The notes below the pieces were generated by a model. The model was given only the letters and a program-made list of their open reading frames with translations, had not been told where the DNA came from and searched no databases. Source: DASRDS01 sp035570055 (GTDB lineage Bacteria > Gemmatimonadota > Gemmatimonadetes > Gemmatimonadales > Gemmatimonadaceae). Taken from it: a DNA stretch of 64,000 bases. Shown here in pieces: positions 49,808 through 57,972 of this stretch. The position numbers and the translations under genes are program-made. Every line of letters starts with the position of its first letter. Within the stretch, counting starts at the first letter, position 1. The stretch is from NCBI GenBank assembly GCA_035570055.1, contig DATMLM010000047.1, positions 4,711-68,710 on the forward strand, given 5' to 3'.

Positions 49808-50773
49808 GTGCTGTCGTCGAGGTTCGCGCCGTGGGACGTCCCGGTATTCCTGGCAAAGCACGCCTGGCTGACGGCGCGGAAGCGTCCGATCCTCGTCAAC
49901 TTCGAGGTCACGCTTCGCTGTAACGCGCGCTGCGGGTTTTGCGATTACTGGAAAACGCCGTCGGAGAGCCGCCAGTCGGAGTCCCAGTCGTTCGCCGACG
50001 CGGCGCGGTTCTTCAATCCGCTCATGATCACGTTCACGGGTGGCGAACCGCTCCTCCGCCGCGATCTCGAAGACCTCGTCCGCGCTGTCACCGGTGCGAT
50101 CCGCGTGAAATACACCACGATCCTTACACACGGTGGCCTGCTGACCGTCGACCGCGCGCGTTCCTTGTGGGACGCCGGGATCAACCAGTTCAACATCTCG
50201 TTGGATTTCTTGGACGGCCGCCACGATGCCGAACGTGGCATCCCGGGGCTCACCGAGAAAATCCTCTCGACCATCCCACGCCTTCGTGCCGCCGGCATCG
50301 ACAGCATTCGCTTCAACACAGTGATCAGAAACGACAACCTCGATCAGCTCCTGCCGATCGTCCACCGCGCGGAGTCACTCGGCTGTGGAGTAAATTTCAG
50401 CACGTACACGTCGCTGAAAAACGCCAACGTCGGTCCCGTGCTGTCACCCAACACAACACTCGACGAGACTATCGCTCAGCTGCTCTCCTACAAACGTCGT
50501 CGTCGTGGTGTCATCACGAGCTCGGACTATTATCTGGCCCAAATCCCGCGCTACGTCCGTGGCGATTTGCGCGAGCCATGCCAGTCGGGTCTTCGCACGA
50601 TCCACATCGACCCCACGGGCCGGGTCAAACGCTGCCCTGATTTTCCAACAGACGGCCACTGGACCGAATACGCGGGCTATCAGCCGATCGACTGCAATGC
50701 CTGCTTCTATGCCTGCCGCGGCGAAGCCCAAGCACCGGTCGGCCTCTCACGCGTGCTCGATGTACTAGCGTGA
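49808..50773 (+). CDS. Radical SAM protein with SPASM-like C-terminus, inside the hut cluster
   Basis: 321 residues. The radical SAM cluster is C38-x3-C42-x2-C45 (CNARCGFC), followed by TFTGGEPLLRRDL, the usual SAM-binding GGEP. The C-terminus has C258, then G-x4-C276, then C296-x2-C299-x3-C303, matching the SPASM/twitch pattern for an extra iron-sulfur cluster. Such proteins modify peptides or proteins or act on small molecules; the substrate here is unknown and no precursor peptide is seen nearby. It is 5 nt after hutU and overlaps hutI by GTGA, so it is on the hut transcript. Confidence 0.8.
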   Translation: MLSSRFAPWDVPVFLAKHAWLTARKRPILVNFEVTLRCNARCGFCDYWKTPSESRQSESQSFADAARFFNPLMITFTGGEPLLRRDLEDLVRAVTGAIRVKYTTILTHGGLLTVDRARSLWDAGINQFNISLDFLDGRHDAERGIPGLTEKILSTIPRLRAAGIDSIRFNTVIRNDNLDQLLPIVHRAESLGCGVNFSTYTSLKNANVGPVLSPNTTLDETIAQLLSYKRRRRGVITSSDYYLAQIPRYVRGDLREPCQSGLRTIHIDPTGRVKRCPDFPTDGHWTEYAGYQPIDCNACFYACRGEAQAPVGLSRVLDVLA

Positions 50774-52032
50774 GCGAAGTCCTATTCCTCAACACGGCAC
50801 AGGTAGTCACCTGCGCCGGCCCCGCGCGAGCGCGCCGCGGCGCCGAGATGAACGATCTGGGCCTCCTCAAAGGCGCTGCGGTCGCCGTCAGCGATGACCG
50901 GATAGCAGCCGTAGGCCCTCAACCGGAGCTGGAGCGCCGGTTTCCCGACGTCGCGCGAGTTGATTGTCAGGGCGGCGTCCTCCTCCCGGGCTGGGTCGAC
51001 TCGCACACCCACGCGATCTTCGGCCGCCCGCGGGCGGACGAACAAGAGCTTCGCGCCGCGGGCGCGAGCTACATGGAGATCGCCGCCCGAGGCGGAGGCA
51101 TTCACGCGTCGGTCCGTGACCTGCGCCAGCGGTCCGAGGATGAATTATTCGCGTTAGCCCTGGGCCGGCTCCGCCGCCTGGCCGCCTACGGCACGACGAC
51201 GATCGAGGTGAAGTCGGGCTACGGCCTCACGGTGGAAGACGAGCTCAAAGAGCTCCGGGTGATCGCGCGCCTGGCCGAGGCGTTACCGGTACGGCTGGTC
51301 CCCACGTGGCTCGGCGCCCACGAAATCCCGCTCGAGTACCGCTCGACCCGTAACAAGTACGTGGACTTGCTCGTCAACGACATGCTCCCTCGTGTGGTCG
51401 CCGATCGCCTCGCGCGGTTCGCCGATGTCTTCTGCGAGCCAGGCGTATTCACGGTCGCCGAGAGCAGAACGATCCTGACCGCGGCCAAACACGCCGGCCT
51501 GGGCCTCAAGCTGCACGCTGACGAGCTCGAGCCCTCCGGCGGCGCCGAGCTCGCGGCGCAGATCGGGGCGACATCAGCGGACCATCTGGCGGCGATCTCG
51601 GATGCCGGGGTCGCGGCGCTGGCGGCATCGAACACCGTCGCCACGCTGCTGCCAGGCACGATGTTGTTTTTGGGACGTAGATCACAAGCGCCGGCACGAG
51701 CCCTGATCGAGGCGGGGGTGGCCGTCGCGTTGGCCACGGATTTCAACCCGGGGACATCACCAACGCCGAATCTGCCGTTGATTTTAACCCTCGCCGTGAG
51801 TCAACTGAGACTGACCGTCGCCGAAGCGATCATCGCCGGGACCGTAAACGGCGCGGCCGCCCTCGGCCTCGCTGACACCATCGGTCAGATCGCCCCGGGT
51901 TTCTCGGCCGACCTCGCCCTCTACGAGATCGATGACGTGCGCGAGCTGCCGTACTGGTACGGAGACCGCCGCTGCCGGGCGTCGTGGGTCAAGGGCAAAG
52001 CTTGTGACCAGTTTGACTTAACCGTACGTTAA
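50770..52032 (+). CDS. hutI: Imidazolonepropionase
   Basis: Amidohydrolase of 420 residues that opens imidazolonepropionate to formiminoglutamate. The metal site DSHTHAIFG is at about residues 76-84. KSGYGLTVEDELK, LKLHADELEPSGGAELAAQIGATSADHL and LATDFNPGTSPTPNLPLIL are hallmark blocks. GTG 50770 overlaps the radical SAM gene. The enzyme for the next step (hutG or hutF/hutG2) is not in the window. Confidence 0.94.
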   Translation: MSEVLFLNTAQVVTCAGPARARRGAEMNDLGLLKGAAVAVSDDRIAAVGPQPELERRFPDVARVDCQGGVLLPGWVDSHTHAIFGRPRADEQELRAAGASYMEIAARGGGIHASVRDLRQRSEDELFALALGRLRRLAAYGTTTIEVKSGYGLTVEDELKELRVIARLAEALPVRLVPTWLGAHEIPLEYRSTRNKYVDLLVNDMLPRVVADRLARFADVFCEPGVFTVAESRTILTAAKHAGLGLKLHADELEPSGGAELAAQIGATSADHLAAISDAGVAALAASNTVATLLPGTMLFLGRRSQAPARALIEAGVAVALATDFNPGTSPTPNLPLILTLAVSQLRLTVAEAIIAGTVNGAAALGLADTIGQIAPGFSADLALYEIDDVRELPYWYGDRRCRASWVKGKACDQFDLTVR

Positions 52033-52033
52033 G
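52017..52033 (+). promoter_or_regulatory. Inverted repeat across the hutI stop
   Basis: CTTAAC-CGTAC-GTTAAG spans the end of hutI and precedes the TPR gene at 52052 by 18 nt. TTGACT (52013-52018) overlaps its left arm and TATAAC lies at 52044-52049, but their spacing is wrong for a normal sigma-70 promoter. Candidate operator only. Confidence 0.3.
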
Positions 52034-52051
52034 CAGTCTATCCTATAACCC

Positions 52052-54637
52052 ATGTCGAACGCTCTCAAACTCAAGAAAAAAGCTGCCGAGTTCGAGCAGA
52101 AAAAGCAGTTCGACAAGGCGCTGCAGATTTACATCCAGATCCTCGACGAATCGGACGGCGAGGATGATGAGGCCGATGTCGCGCTCTACAACCGCGTCGG
52201 CGACCTGCTCATGCGGCAGGGCAGCGTAGGCGATGCCGTCAATTATTACGAGAAGGCCGTCGACCTCTACGCCGAAAGCGGTTTCTTCAACAACGCGATC
52301 GCGCTCTGCAACAAAATCCTTCGCCAATCCCCAGGCAGAAATTCGATCTACTACAAGCTGGGAAAGATCAGCGCGAAGAAGGGTTTTATATCGGACGCCA
52401 AGCAAAATTTCCTGGAATACGCGGACCGCATGCAAAAGGGCGGTCAGCTCGACGAGGCGTTCCGTGCGTTAAAGGAATTCGCCGACCTCTGCCCGGATCA
52501 GGATGACATTCGCCTGATGCTGGCGGAGCAGCTGTCGAAGAAGGATCGCAAGGGCGAAGCGATCGAGCAGCTCCAGCATCTCTACGAGAAGTTCGTCGCC
52601 GAAGGCCGCGGCGCCGAAGCCCGCGCGACCGTCGATCGCATGAAAGCGATTGACCCAGAGGTCGAGCCAAAGGAAGGCGGCGCCACGGCGCGCCAGAAGT
52701 CGAGCGATCTCGTATTCCTCGACCTGTCTGACTCCAAGGGCGGGGCCGCCGAGCCACCGCCCAAAGCAAAGGCGCCGCGCCCCGAGCAAGCGCGCAAGAC
52801 CGTCAAGCTCGCGCAGCCCCCGGAGCCGGAGCCGGAACCGGACATCCTCGACGATCTTCCGCCGCTCGACCTCGAAGCCGAGGCGGAGCCGGAGCCGGAG
52901 CCCGAGGACGATCTGCTCCCGCTCCCGCCGCTCGACGAGACCGATCTCGAGCCACTCGAGCCGCTCGATGTTGGCGGTCAAGCCGAGGGGCTCGAGACGA
53001 TGGAAGAGTTCTCGGCGCCCGAGCAGGTAGCGGACACGGGCCAGATCGCCGGGTTCGAGCAGACCGTGCTCGATCCCGAGATCGACGCGGCATTCCCGGC
53101 CGAAACATTGCCCGAGCTCGAGCCGCTCACCGGCAGCGAGTTCGCCGAGCTCGATCTCGGCCCGCCGGCCGATCCGTCGCCACGCCACAGCACGCACGAT
53201 CTCGCGCTGCCGGGCCGACTGCCGTCGCTGGATATGCCGAGCGGCCGGAGCCCGCTGTCGCTGACCGGGGAGATGGAGCTCATCATCCCCGAGAGCGACC
53301 TGCCGCTTCCGAAGCCTCGGAAGAAATCGCCGAACGGTGCACCGCCGCCGCCGCCGCTCGAAGTCGACTTCACGCCGGAAGTCGATACAAGCGACTTGGA
53401 TGGTCGCTCCGCGTCAGCCTCCTCGAAATTGTCGCTCACGAGTGGCGCCGACTCGCTCAGCTCCGAGCCGCCGGAGGAGGAAGCCGAGGCCGATGAGGTC
53501 GAGCTCCCGGCATGGATGTCGCCAGGAGAAGACGCACCGCCGTCGGACGAGTCGCCGGATCTGCCGCTGCTCGATGTCGGCCCCGATCCGGTCAGCCCCG
53601 AGCCCGCGCACCATCACTCGCACACGCCGCTGGCGCGCGAGGTGGACACGCTCCGGCAGCGCGCGGCAGCCGAGCCGACGAATTGGACGGTACGCCAGCG
53701 CCTCGCGGAAGCGCTGCTCGAGGACGGCGACCGCGAAGAAGGGCTCCAAGAGCTCGAGGTCGTGATGCTTGGCCTCGAGCGCTCGCACGACTTGGACAGC
53801 GCGCGCTCGGTTGCCGACGAGATTATTCGCCTCAACCCGAACTCGGTTCGGCATCACCAGAAGCGCGTCGAGTATGCGTTCCGAGCGAACGACAAGCCGC
53901 GCTTGGCCGAAGCCTATCTGGAATTGGCCGACTCGCTCTTCCGCGCCGGGCACGCCGACAAGGCCCGTGCGGTGTACCAACGCGTTCTCGAGCTCGCCCC
54001 CGATGATCCTCGCGCGCAAGCGGCGCTGAGCACCTTCGAGCCCCCGCCGCGGCAGCAGCCGACTCCGACGGCCGCCCGAGCGGTCCGTCGCGAGCCGACC
54101 ACGAACGACGACTTCGTGAACCTGAGCGACTGGCTCGCCGAAGACCAAGCGCCGAAGTCGACCCGCATGGTGGTCGACGAAGAGGCGCCGACGGGCGACG
54201 AAGAAGCCGACTTCGCCGACATGCTGCGCAAGTTCAAGCAGGGTGTCTCCGACAATGTCGACGAAGAAGACCACGAGAGCCACTACGACTTGGGCGTCGC
54301 CTACAAAGAGATGGGCCTCGTCGATGAGGCCATCTCCGAGTTTCAAAAGGCGCTTCGGGCCCCCCAGGGCCGCGTACGCACCTACGAAGCCCTCGGCCAA
54401 TGCTTCCTGGAGAAGCAACAATTCCAAGTCGCGGCGACGATTTTGGGCCGCGCGCTGAACGAGCCCGGCATCGGGGATGACCAGCTGGTCGGCGTACTGT
54501 ATCTCCTCGGCTATTGCTCCGAAGCGCTTCGATCAACCGCTGATGCGCTTACTTTTTATCAGCGGGTGTTCGCGGTCGACATCCAGTTCCGCGATGTCGC
54601 CGATCGCCTCGCGCGACTCGAGAAGGTGGGACGGTGA
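52052..54637 (+). CDS. Large TPR protein with acidic Pro/Glu-rich central region
   Basis: 861 residues without signal peptide. An N-terminal TPR array (about 1-200) begins with a basic helix ALKLKKKAAEFEQKKQFDKAL. The middle (about 230-540) is low-complexity, rich in Pro, Glu, Asp and Leu. A C-terminal TPR array (about 545-855) includes DLGVAYKEMGLVDEAISEFQKAL, which I recall as well conserved in TPR proteins of several deep-branching phyla. It may act as a scaffold in the cytoplasm. It overlaps the polyprenyl synthase by GTGA, so the two genes are coupled although no functional link is obvious. Confidence 0.75.
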   Translation: MSNALKLKKKAAEFEQKKQFDKALQIYIQILDESDGEDDEADVALYNRVGDLLMRQGSVGDAVNYYEKAVDLYAESGFFNNAIALCNKILRQSPGRNSIYYKLGKISAKKGFISDAKQNFLEYADRMQKGGQLDEAFRALKEFADLCPDQDDIRLMLAEQLSKKDRKGEAIEQLQHLYEKFVAEGRGAEARATVDRMKAIDPEVEPKEGGATARQKSSDLVFLDLSDSKGGAAEPPPKAKAPRPEQARKTVKLAQPPEPEPEPDILDDLPPLDLEAEAEPEPEPEDDLLPLPPLDETDLEPLEPLDVGGQAEGLETMEEFSAPEQVADTGQIAGFEQTVLDPEIDAAFPAETLPELEPLTGSEFAELDLGPPADPSPRHSTHDLALPGRLPSLDMPSGRSPLSLTGEMELIIPESDLPLPKPRKKSPNGAPPPPPLEVDFTPEVDTSDLDGRSASASSKLSLTSGADSLSSEPPEEEAEADEVELPAWMSPGEDAPPSDESPDLPLLDVGPDPVSPEPAHHHSHTPLAREVDTLRQRAAAEPTNWTVRQRLAEALLEDGDREEGLQELEVVMLGLERSHDLDSARSVADEIIRLNPNSVRHHQKRVEYAFRANDKPRLAEAYLELADSLFRAGHADKARAVYQRVLELAPDDPRAQAALSTFEPPPRQQPTPTAARAVRREPTTNDDFVNLSDWLAEDQAPKSTRMVVDEEAPTGDEEADFADMLRKFKQGVSDNVDEEDHESHYDLGVAYKEMGLVDEAISEFQKALRAPQGRVRTYEALGQCFLEKQQFQVAATILGRALNEPGIGDDQLVGVLYLLGYCSEALRSTADALTFYQRVFAVDIQFRDVADRLARLEKVGR

Positions 54638-55623
54638 CGGGACGAGGGCTTCGGCCGAGCTTAAGTGACATCCAATCGCCGGTTCGCCAGGAGCTCCACG
54701 AGGTCGAGGTCGAGCTCCGCCGCATCGTCGATGACGACTCGCCGCTGATCGCCGCGGTGAGCGGGCACCTGATGGGGATGAAGGGCAAGCTGTTGCGCCC
54801 GACCCTCGTGCTCCTCGCGAACGCGATCGACGAGCATCCGGGCGCGTCGGCGACGACCCTGGCGGCGATCCTGGAGTTGATTCACGTCGCGACGCTCGTG
54901 CATGACGACGCAGTCGACCACTCCGTGCTCCGGCGCGGCATGCCTACGCTCAATTCGCTGCTCGGCCACCAGATCTCGGTGATCGCCGGCGATTTCTTGT
55001 ACTTGCGGGCGCTCAAAGAGTTGGCGCGGCTCGGTAACGTGGAAGCATTGCGAATTATTACCGATGCGTCGGATGAGATGACGCGCGGTGAGCTGACGCA
55101 GCTCACGCGCGATGATGCCTTCGCGGTAACCGAAGACGACTACGAGCGCTGGATCGAAGCCAAGACGGCCTCGCTCTTCCGTGCCGCCTGCGAGCTCGGT
55201 GCGCTCGCCGGCGCGCCGGAGTATCGCGTCCAACTCGCCAGTTACGGTCTCAAACTGGGAATGGCGTTCCAGATAGCCGATGACCTGCTCGACTACACGG
55301 CCGAGGAGTCCGTGACCGGGAAACCGAGCGGTCTCGACCTGCGTGAACGCAAGATGACCTTGCCGTTGATTGCCGCCCTTCGCTCGATGACTCCCGCTTC
55401 GCGCGCTCGTGTCGAGTCGTTGTTCGCCAACGAGTCGCCGAGCGATACCGAGATCCACGACGTCATCGGTATCGTTGCCGATTCGGGCGGGTTGGACTAC
55501 GCGCGCCGGCGTGGGGCGGAGTTCGCTGGACAAGCCGAAGCCGCACTGGGCGAGCTGCCAGACACACCGGTCCGTGCCGTGCTCGCCGACACGATCAGCT
55601 ATGTGACGGAGCGCTCCCGCTAA
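54634..55623 (+). CDS. ispB: Long-chain polyprenyl diphosphate synthase
   Basis: Trans-prenyltransferase of 329 residues. The substrate basic motif GKLLRP (51-56), first Asp-rich motif D91-D92-x2-D95 (HDDAVDHSVLRRG) and second motif IADDLLDY are intact. Typical of octaprenyl/heptaprenyl synthases that make the menaquinone or ubiquinone tail; chain length cannot be read safely. Followed immediately by a DUF4321-like membrane gene whose ATG overlaps its stop. Confidence 0.88.
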   Translation: MTGRGLRPSLSDIQSPVRQELHEVEVELRRIVDDDSPLIAAVSGHLMGMKGKLLRPTLVLLANAIDEHPGASATTLAAILELIHVATLVHDDAVDHSVLRRGMPTLNSLLGHQISVIAGDFLYLRALKELARLGNVEALRIITDASDEMTRGELTQLTRDDAFAVTEDDYERWIEAKTASLFRAACELGALAGAPEYRVQLASYGLKLGMAFQIADDLLDYTAEESVTGKPSGLDLRERKMTLPLIAALRSMTPASRARVESLFANESPSDTEIHDVIGIVADSGGLDYARRRGAEFAGQAEAALGELPDTPVRAVLADTISYVTERSR

Positions 55624-55913
55624 TGCCCCCGCGCACGACAGGCGGCTCGTCCCGCCACCGGCCCGCGTTCCACGCGATCGTCCTCGCCTGCGGATTCGTG
55701 GTCGGCGGGTTCCTCACCCAATTCGCCCGCAAGTTCCTGCCAGCCGGGGCCGTCAAGGAACTGCTGACCACCGGGGTCACCCCCTCCATCGGCCCCCTCG
55801 GCCTGGATCTCGTGATCCTCAAGCTCAGCCTCGGGCCGATCGCGCTCGATGTTTCTCTGCTGAGCCTGATCGGCGTCCTGATCGCCTATCTGATCGCTCG
55901 AAGCCTTTTTTAA
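55623..55913 (+). CDS. DUF4321-like small membrane protein
   Basis: 96 residues with two membrane segments (about 16-33 and 75-93) and a middle stretch (TPSIGPLGLDLVILKLSLGPIALDVSLLSLIG) that fits the pattern of DUF4321, a family of unknown function often encoded near housekeeping genes. ATG 55623 forms TAATG with the preceding stop. Confidence 0.65.
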   Translation: MPPRTTGGSSRHRPAFHAIVLACGFVVGGFLTQFARKFLPAGAVKELLTTGVTPSIGPLGLDLVILKLSLGPIALDVSLLSLIGVLIAYLIARSLF

Positions 55914-55983
55914 GTCGCTGTCGATTTCGGGACGCGTCGTTCGTCGCCTGGGTGTACGATCTTCAACCCATGGAGATGGTCCG

Positions 55984-56394
55984 ATGCGATTTATGGTCCT
56001 GGTAAAAGCCAGCGCAGAAAGTGAGGCAGGCGTTCTCCCATCCCGGGAGCTCCTCACCGAGATGCATAAGTTCAACCAAGAGTTAGTCAAGGCGGGCGTT
56101 ATGCTGGCTGGCGAGGGACTCCACGCCAGCTCAAAGGGCGCCCGCGTCACGTTCCCGGCGGTCCACAAGGTGACCGTCGTCGACGGCCCATTCGCCGAAG
56201 CAAAGGAGCTGGTCGCCGGCTACTGGCTCTGGCAGGTCAAGTCCAAAGAAGAGGTGATCGAGTGGCTGAAGCGCTCCCCATTCGGTCCGGGCGCCGAGAT
56301 CGAAATTCGCCAAGTATTCGAGACCGCCGACTTCGGCGACAACGTCAGCCCTGAAATGGCGGCGGCCGACGCCCGCCTTCGGTCCGGCAGATGA
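55984..56394 (+). CDS. YCII/DGPF-domain protein (first of two)
   Basis: 136 residues with a single YCII-related ferredoxin-like fold. The DGPF motif that names the family is present in VVDGPFAEAKELVAGYW. It is followed by a second copy (ATGA overlap) and then an ECF42-type sigma factor. Such DGPF genes are the known genomic partners of ECF42 and are thought to be its targets or regulators; biochemical function is unproven. TGGAGATGG before the ATG offers a plausible ribosome site. Confidence 0.82.
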   Translation: MRFMVLVKASAESEAGVLPSRELLTEMHKFNQELVKAGVMLAGEGLHASSKGARVTFPAVHKVTVVDGPFAEAKELVAGYWLWQVKSKEEVIEWLKRSPFGPGAEIEIRQVFETADFGDNVSPEMAAADARLRSGR

Positions 56395-56732
56395 AGTACA
56401 TGGCCCTCTTTCGCCCGACGGAAGAACCCGTCGGCGAGCCGTCAGAGGAAGAGATGGCGGCACTGGGCAAGCTGCTCGGCGAGCTCACGCAGGAAGGCGT
56501 GCTCGTCGCCATGGATGGGCTGGCGTCGAGCGCGACGGGCGCGCTCCTTCGCCAGACGAACGGCACGATCACGGTCACCGATGGTCCGTTCGCCGAAACG
56601 AAGGAGTTGGTCGCCGGCTACGCGATCTTGAACGCGAAGTCGAAAGCGCACATGATCGAGCTCACGAAGCGCATCGCGAAAGCCTTGGGCGGGGATGGCG
56701 TGCTGGAGATCCGCCAGCTGCATGAAGGATAG
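56391..56732 (+). CDS. YCII/DGPF-domain protein (second of two)
   Basis: 113-residue paralogue of the preceding gene with the same core (VTDGPFAETKELVAGYA). Sequence similarity between the two is evident along the core, indicating tandem duplication. It starts by ATGA overlap and its end overlaps the sigma gene by 11 nt, so the three form one coupled unit. No catalytic residues can be named. Confidence 0.82.
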   Translation: MKYMALFRPTEEPVGEPSEEEMAALGKLLGELTQEGVLVAMDGLASSATGALLRQTNGTITVTDGPFAETKELVAGYAILNAKSKAHMIELTKRIAKALGGDGVLEIRQLHEG

Positions 56733-57972
56733 CGTTCACCGCGCGATCGAAGCGGTCTGGCGGATCGAATCCGCCAGACTGATTGCCGGTCTCGCGCGGA
56801 TGGTGCGCGATATCGGTCTCGCCGAGGACCTGGCGCAGGATGCGTTGCTCGCCGCGCTCGAGAAGTGGCCGGAGTCGGGCGTCCCGGACAATCCGGGCGC
56901 CTGGCTCATGGCCACGGCGAAACGCCGCGCGATCGACAATCTGCGCCGCAACGCGCTCCTCGATCGGAAGCACGTCGAGGTGGCGCACGATCTCGAATCG
57001 CGGCAGGAAGCCGAATCCGCCGCCATCGATGCCACGATCGATGATGACGTTGGAGATGACATGCTCCGCCTGATCTTCACGTCGTGCCATCCCGTGTTAT
57101 CCCCTGAGGCCCGCGTTGCCCTTACGCTGCGTCTCCTCGGCGGGCTCACGACTGACGAAATCGCCCGCGCATTCCTGGTCCCGGAACCGACGATCGCCCA
57201 ACGCATCGTCCGGGCCAAGCGCACGTTGCGCGAAGCGCGCGTGCCATTCGAGATGCCACGTCCGGCCGACCGCCCTGCGCGCTTGTCGTCTGTGCTGGAA
57301 GTGATCTACTTGATCTTCAACGAGGGCTACTCGGCGACCGCCGGCGAAGACTGGGTGCGTCCTGGTCTATGCGAGGATGCGCTGCGCCTCGGCCGCATTC
57401 TGGCCGCTCTCATGCCGGACGAATCCGAGGTCCACGGTCTCGTCGCCCTGATGGCGATCCAGGCATCCCGTCTCTCGGCCCGTGTCGGCCCGACGGGCGA
57501 CCCGATCCTCCTGCTCGATCAAGACCGGGGCCGCTGGGATCACGTCTTGATCAACAACGGCCTGGCCGCGCTCGAGCGCGCCGAGAGACTCGCCGACACC
57601 CTCGGCCCCTACACGCTGCAAGCCGCGATCGCCGCGTGTCATGCGCGAGCGCACACGGCGGACGAAACCGACTGGCAGCGGATCGCCGCACTGTATGATG
57701 CGCTGGCATCGCTCGCCCCGTCGCCGGTCGTAGAGCTCAATCGCGCGGTCGCCGTGGGGATGGCCTTTGGCCCGGCCGCGGGCCTCGAGCTCGTCGATGC
57801 GCTCTTGGGCGAGCCATCGCTCGCGCATTATCACCTCTTGCCGAGCGTGCGCGGCGATTTGCTCGCCAAGCTGGGACGGGCGGCCGAAGCGCGTGTCGAG
57901 TTTCAGCGAGCCGCGTCGCTCACGCGCAATGCCCGTGAGCGCGCGCTGCTGCTCCATCGGGCCGCTACGTAG
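56722..57972 (+). CDS. ECF42-type RNA polymerase sigma factor with C-terminal extension
   Basis: 416 residues. Sigma region 2 covers about 10-80 (DIGLAEDLAQDALLAALEKWPESGVPDNPGAWL) and region 4 about 120-165 (RLLGGLTTDEIARAFLVPEPTIAQRIVRAKRTLR). A long C-terminal part (about 180-416) has the IFNEGY block and helical repeats that resemble TPRs; this extension defines ECF42. The group has no classical anti-sigma factor, and activity is thought to be set by the extension. ATG 56722 is chosen for the conserved N-terminus. Convergent with the PpiD-like gene, overlapping by 8 nt. Confidence 0.85.
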   Translation: MKDSVHRAIEAVWRIESARLIAGLARMVRDIGLAEDLAQDALLAALEKWPESGVPDNPGAWLMATAKRRAIDNLRRNALLDRKHVEVAHDLESRQEAESAAIDATIDDDVGDDMLRLIFTSCHPVLSPEARVALTLRLLGGLTTDEIARAFLVPEPTIAQRIVRAKRTLREARVPFEMPRPADRPARLSSVLEVIYLIFNEGYSATAGEDWVRPGLCEDALRLGRILAALMPDESEVHGLVALMAIQASRLSARVGPTGDPILLLDQDRGRWDHVLINNGLAALERAERLADTLGPYTLQAAIAACHARAHTADETDWQRIAALYDALASLAPSPVVELNRAVAVGMAFGPAAGLELVDALLGEPSLAHYHLLPSVRGDLLAKLGRAAEARVEFQRAASLTRNARERALLLHRAAT

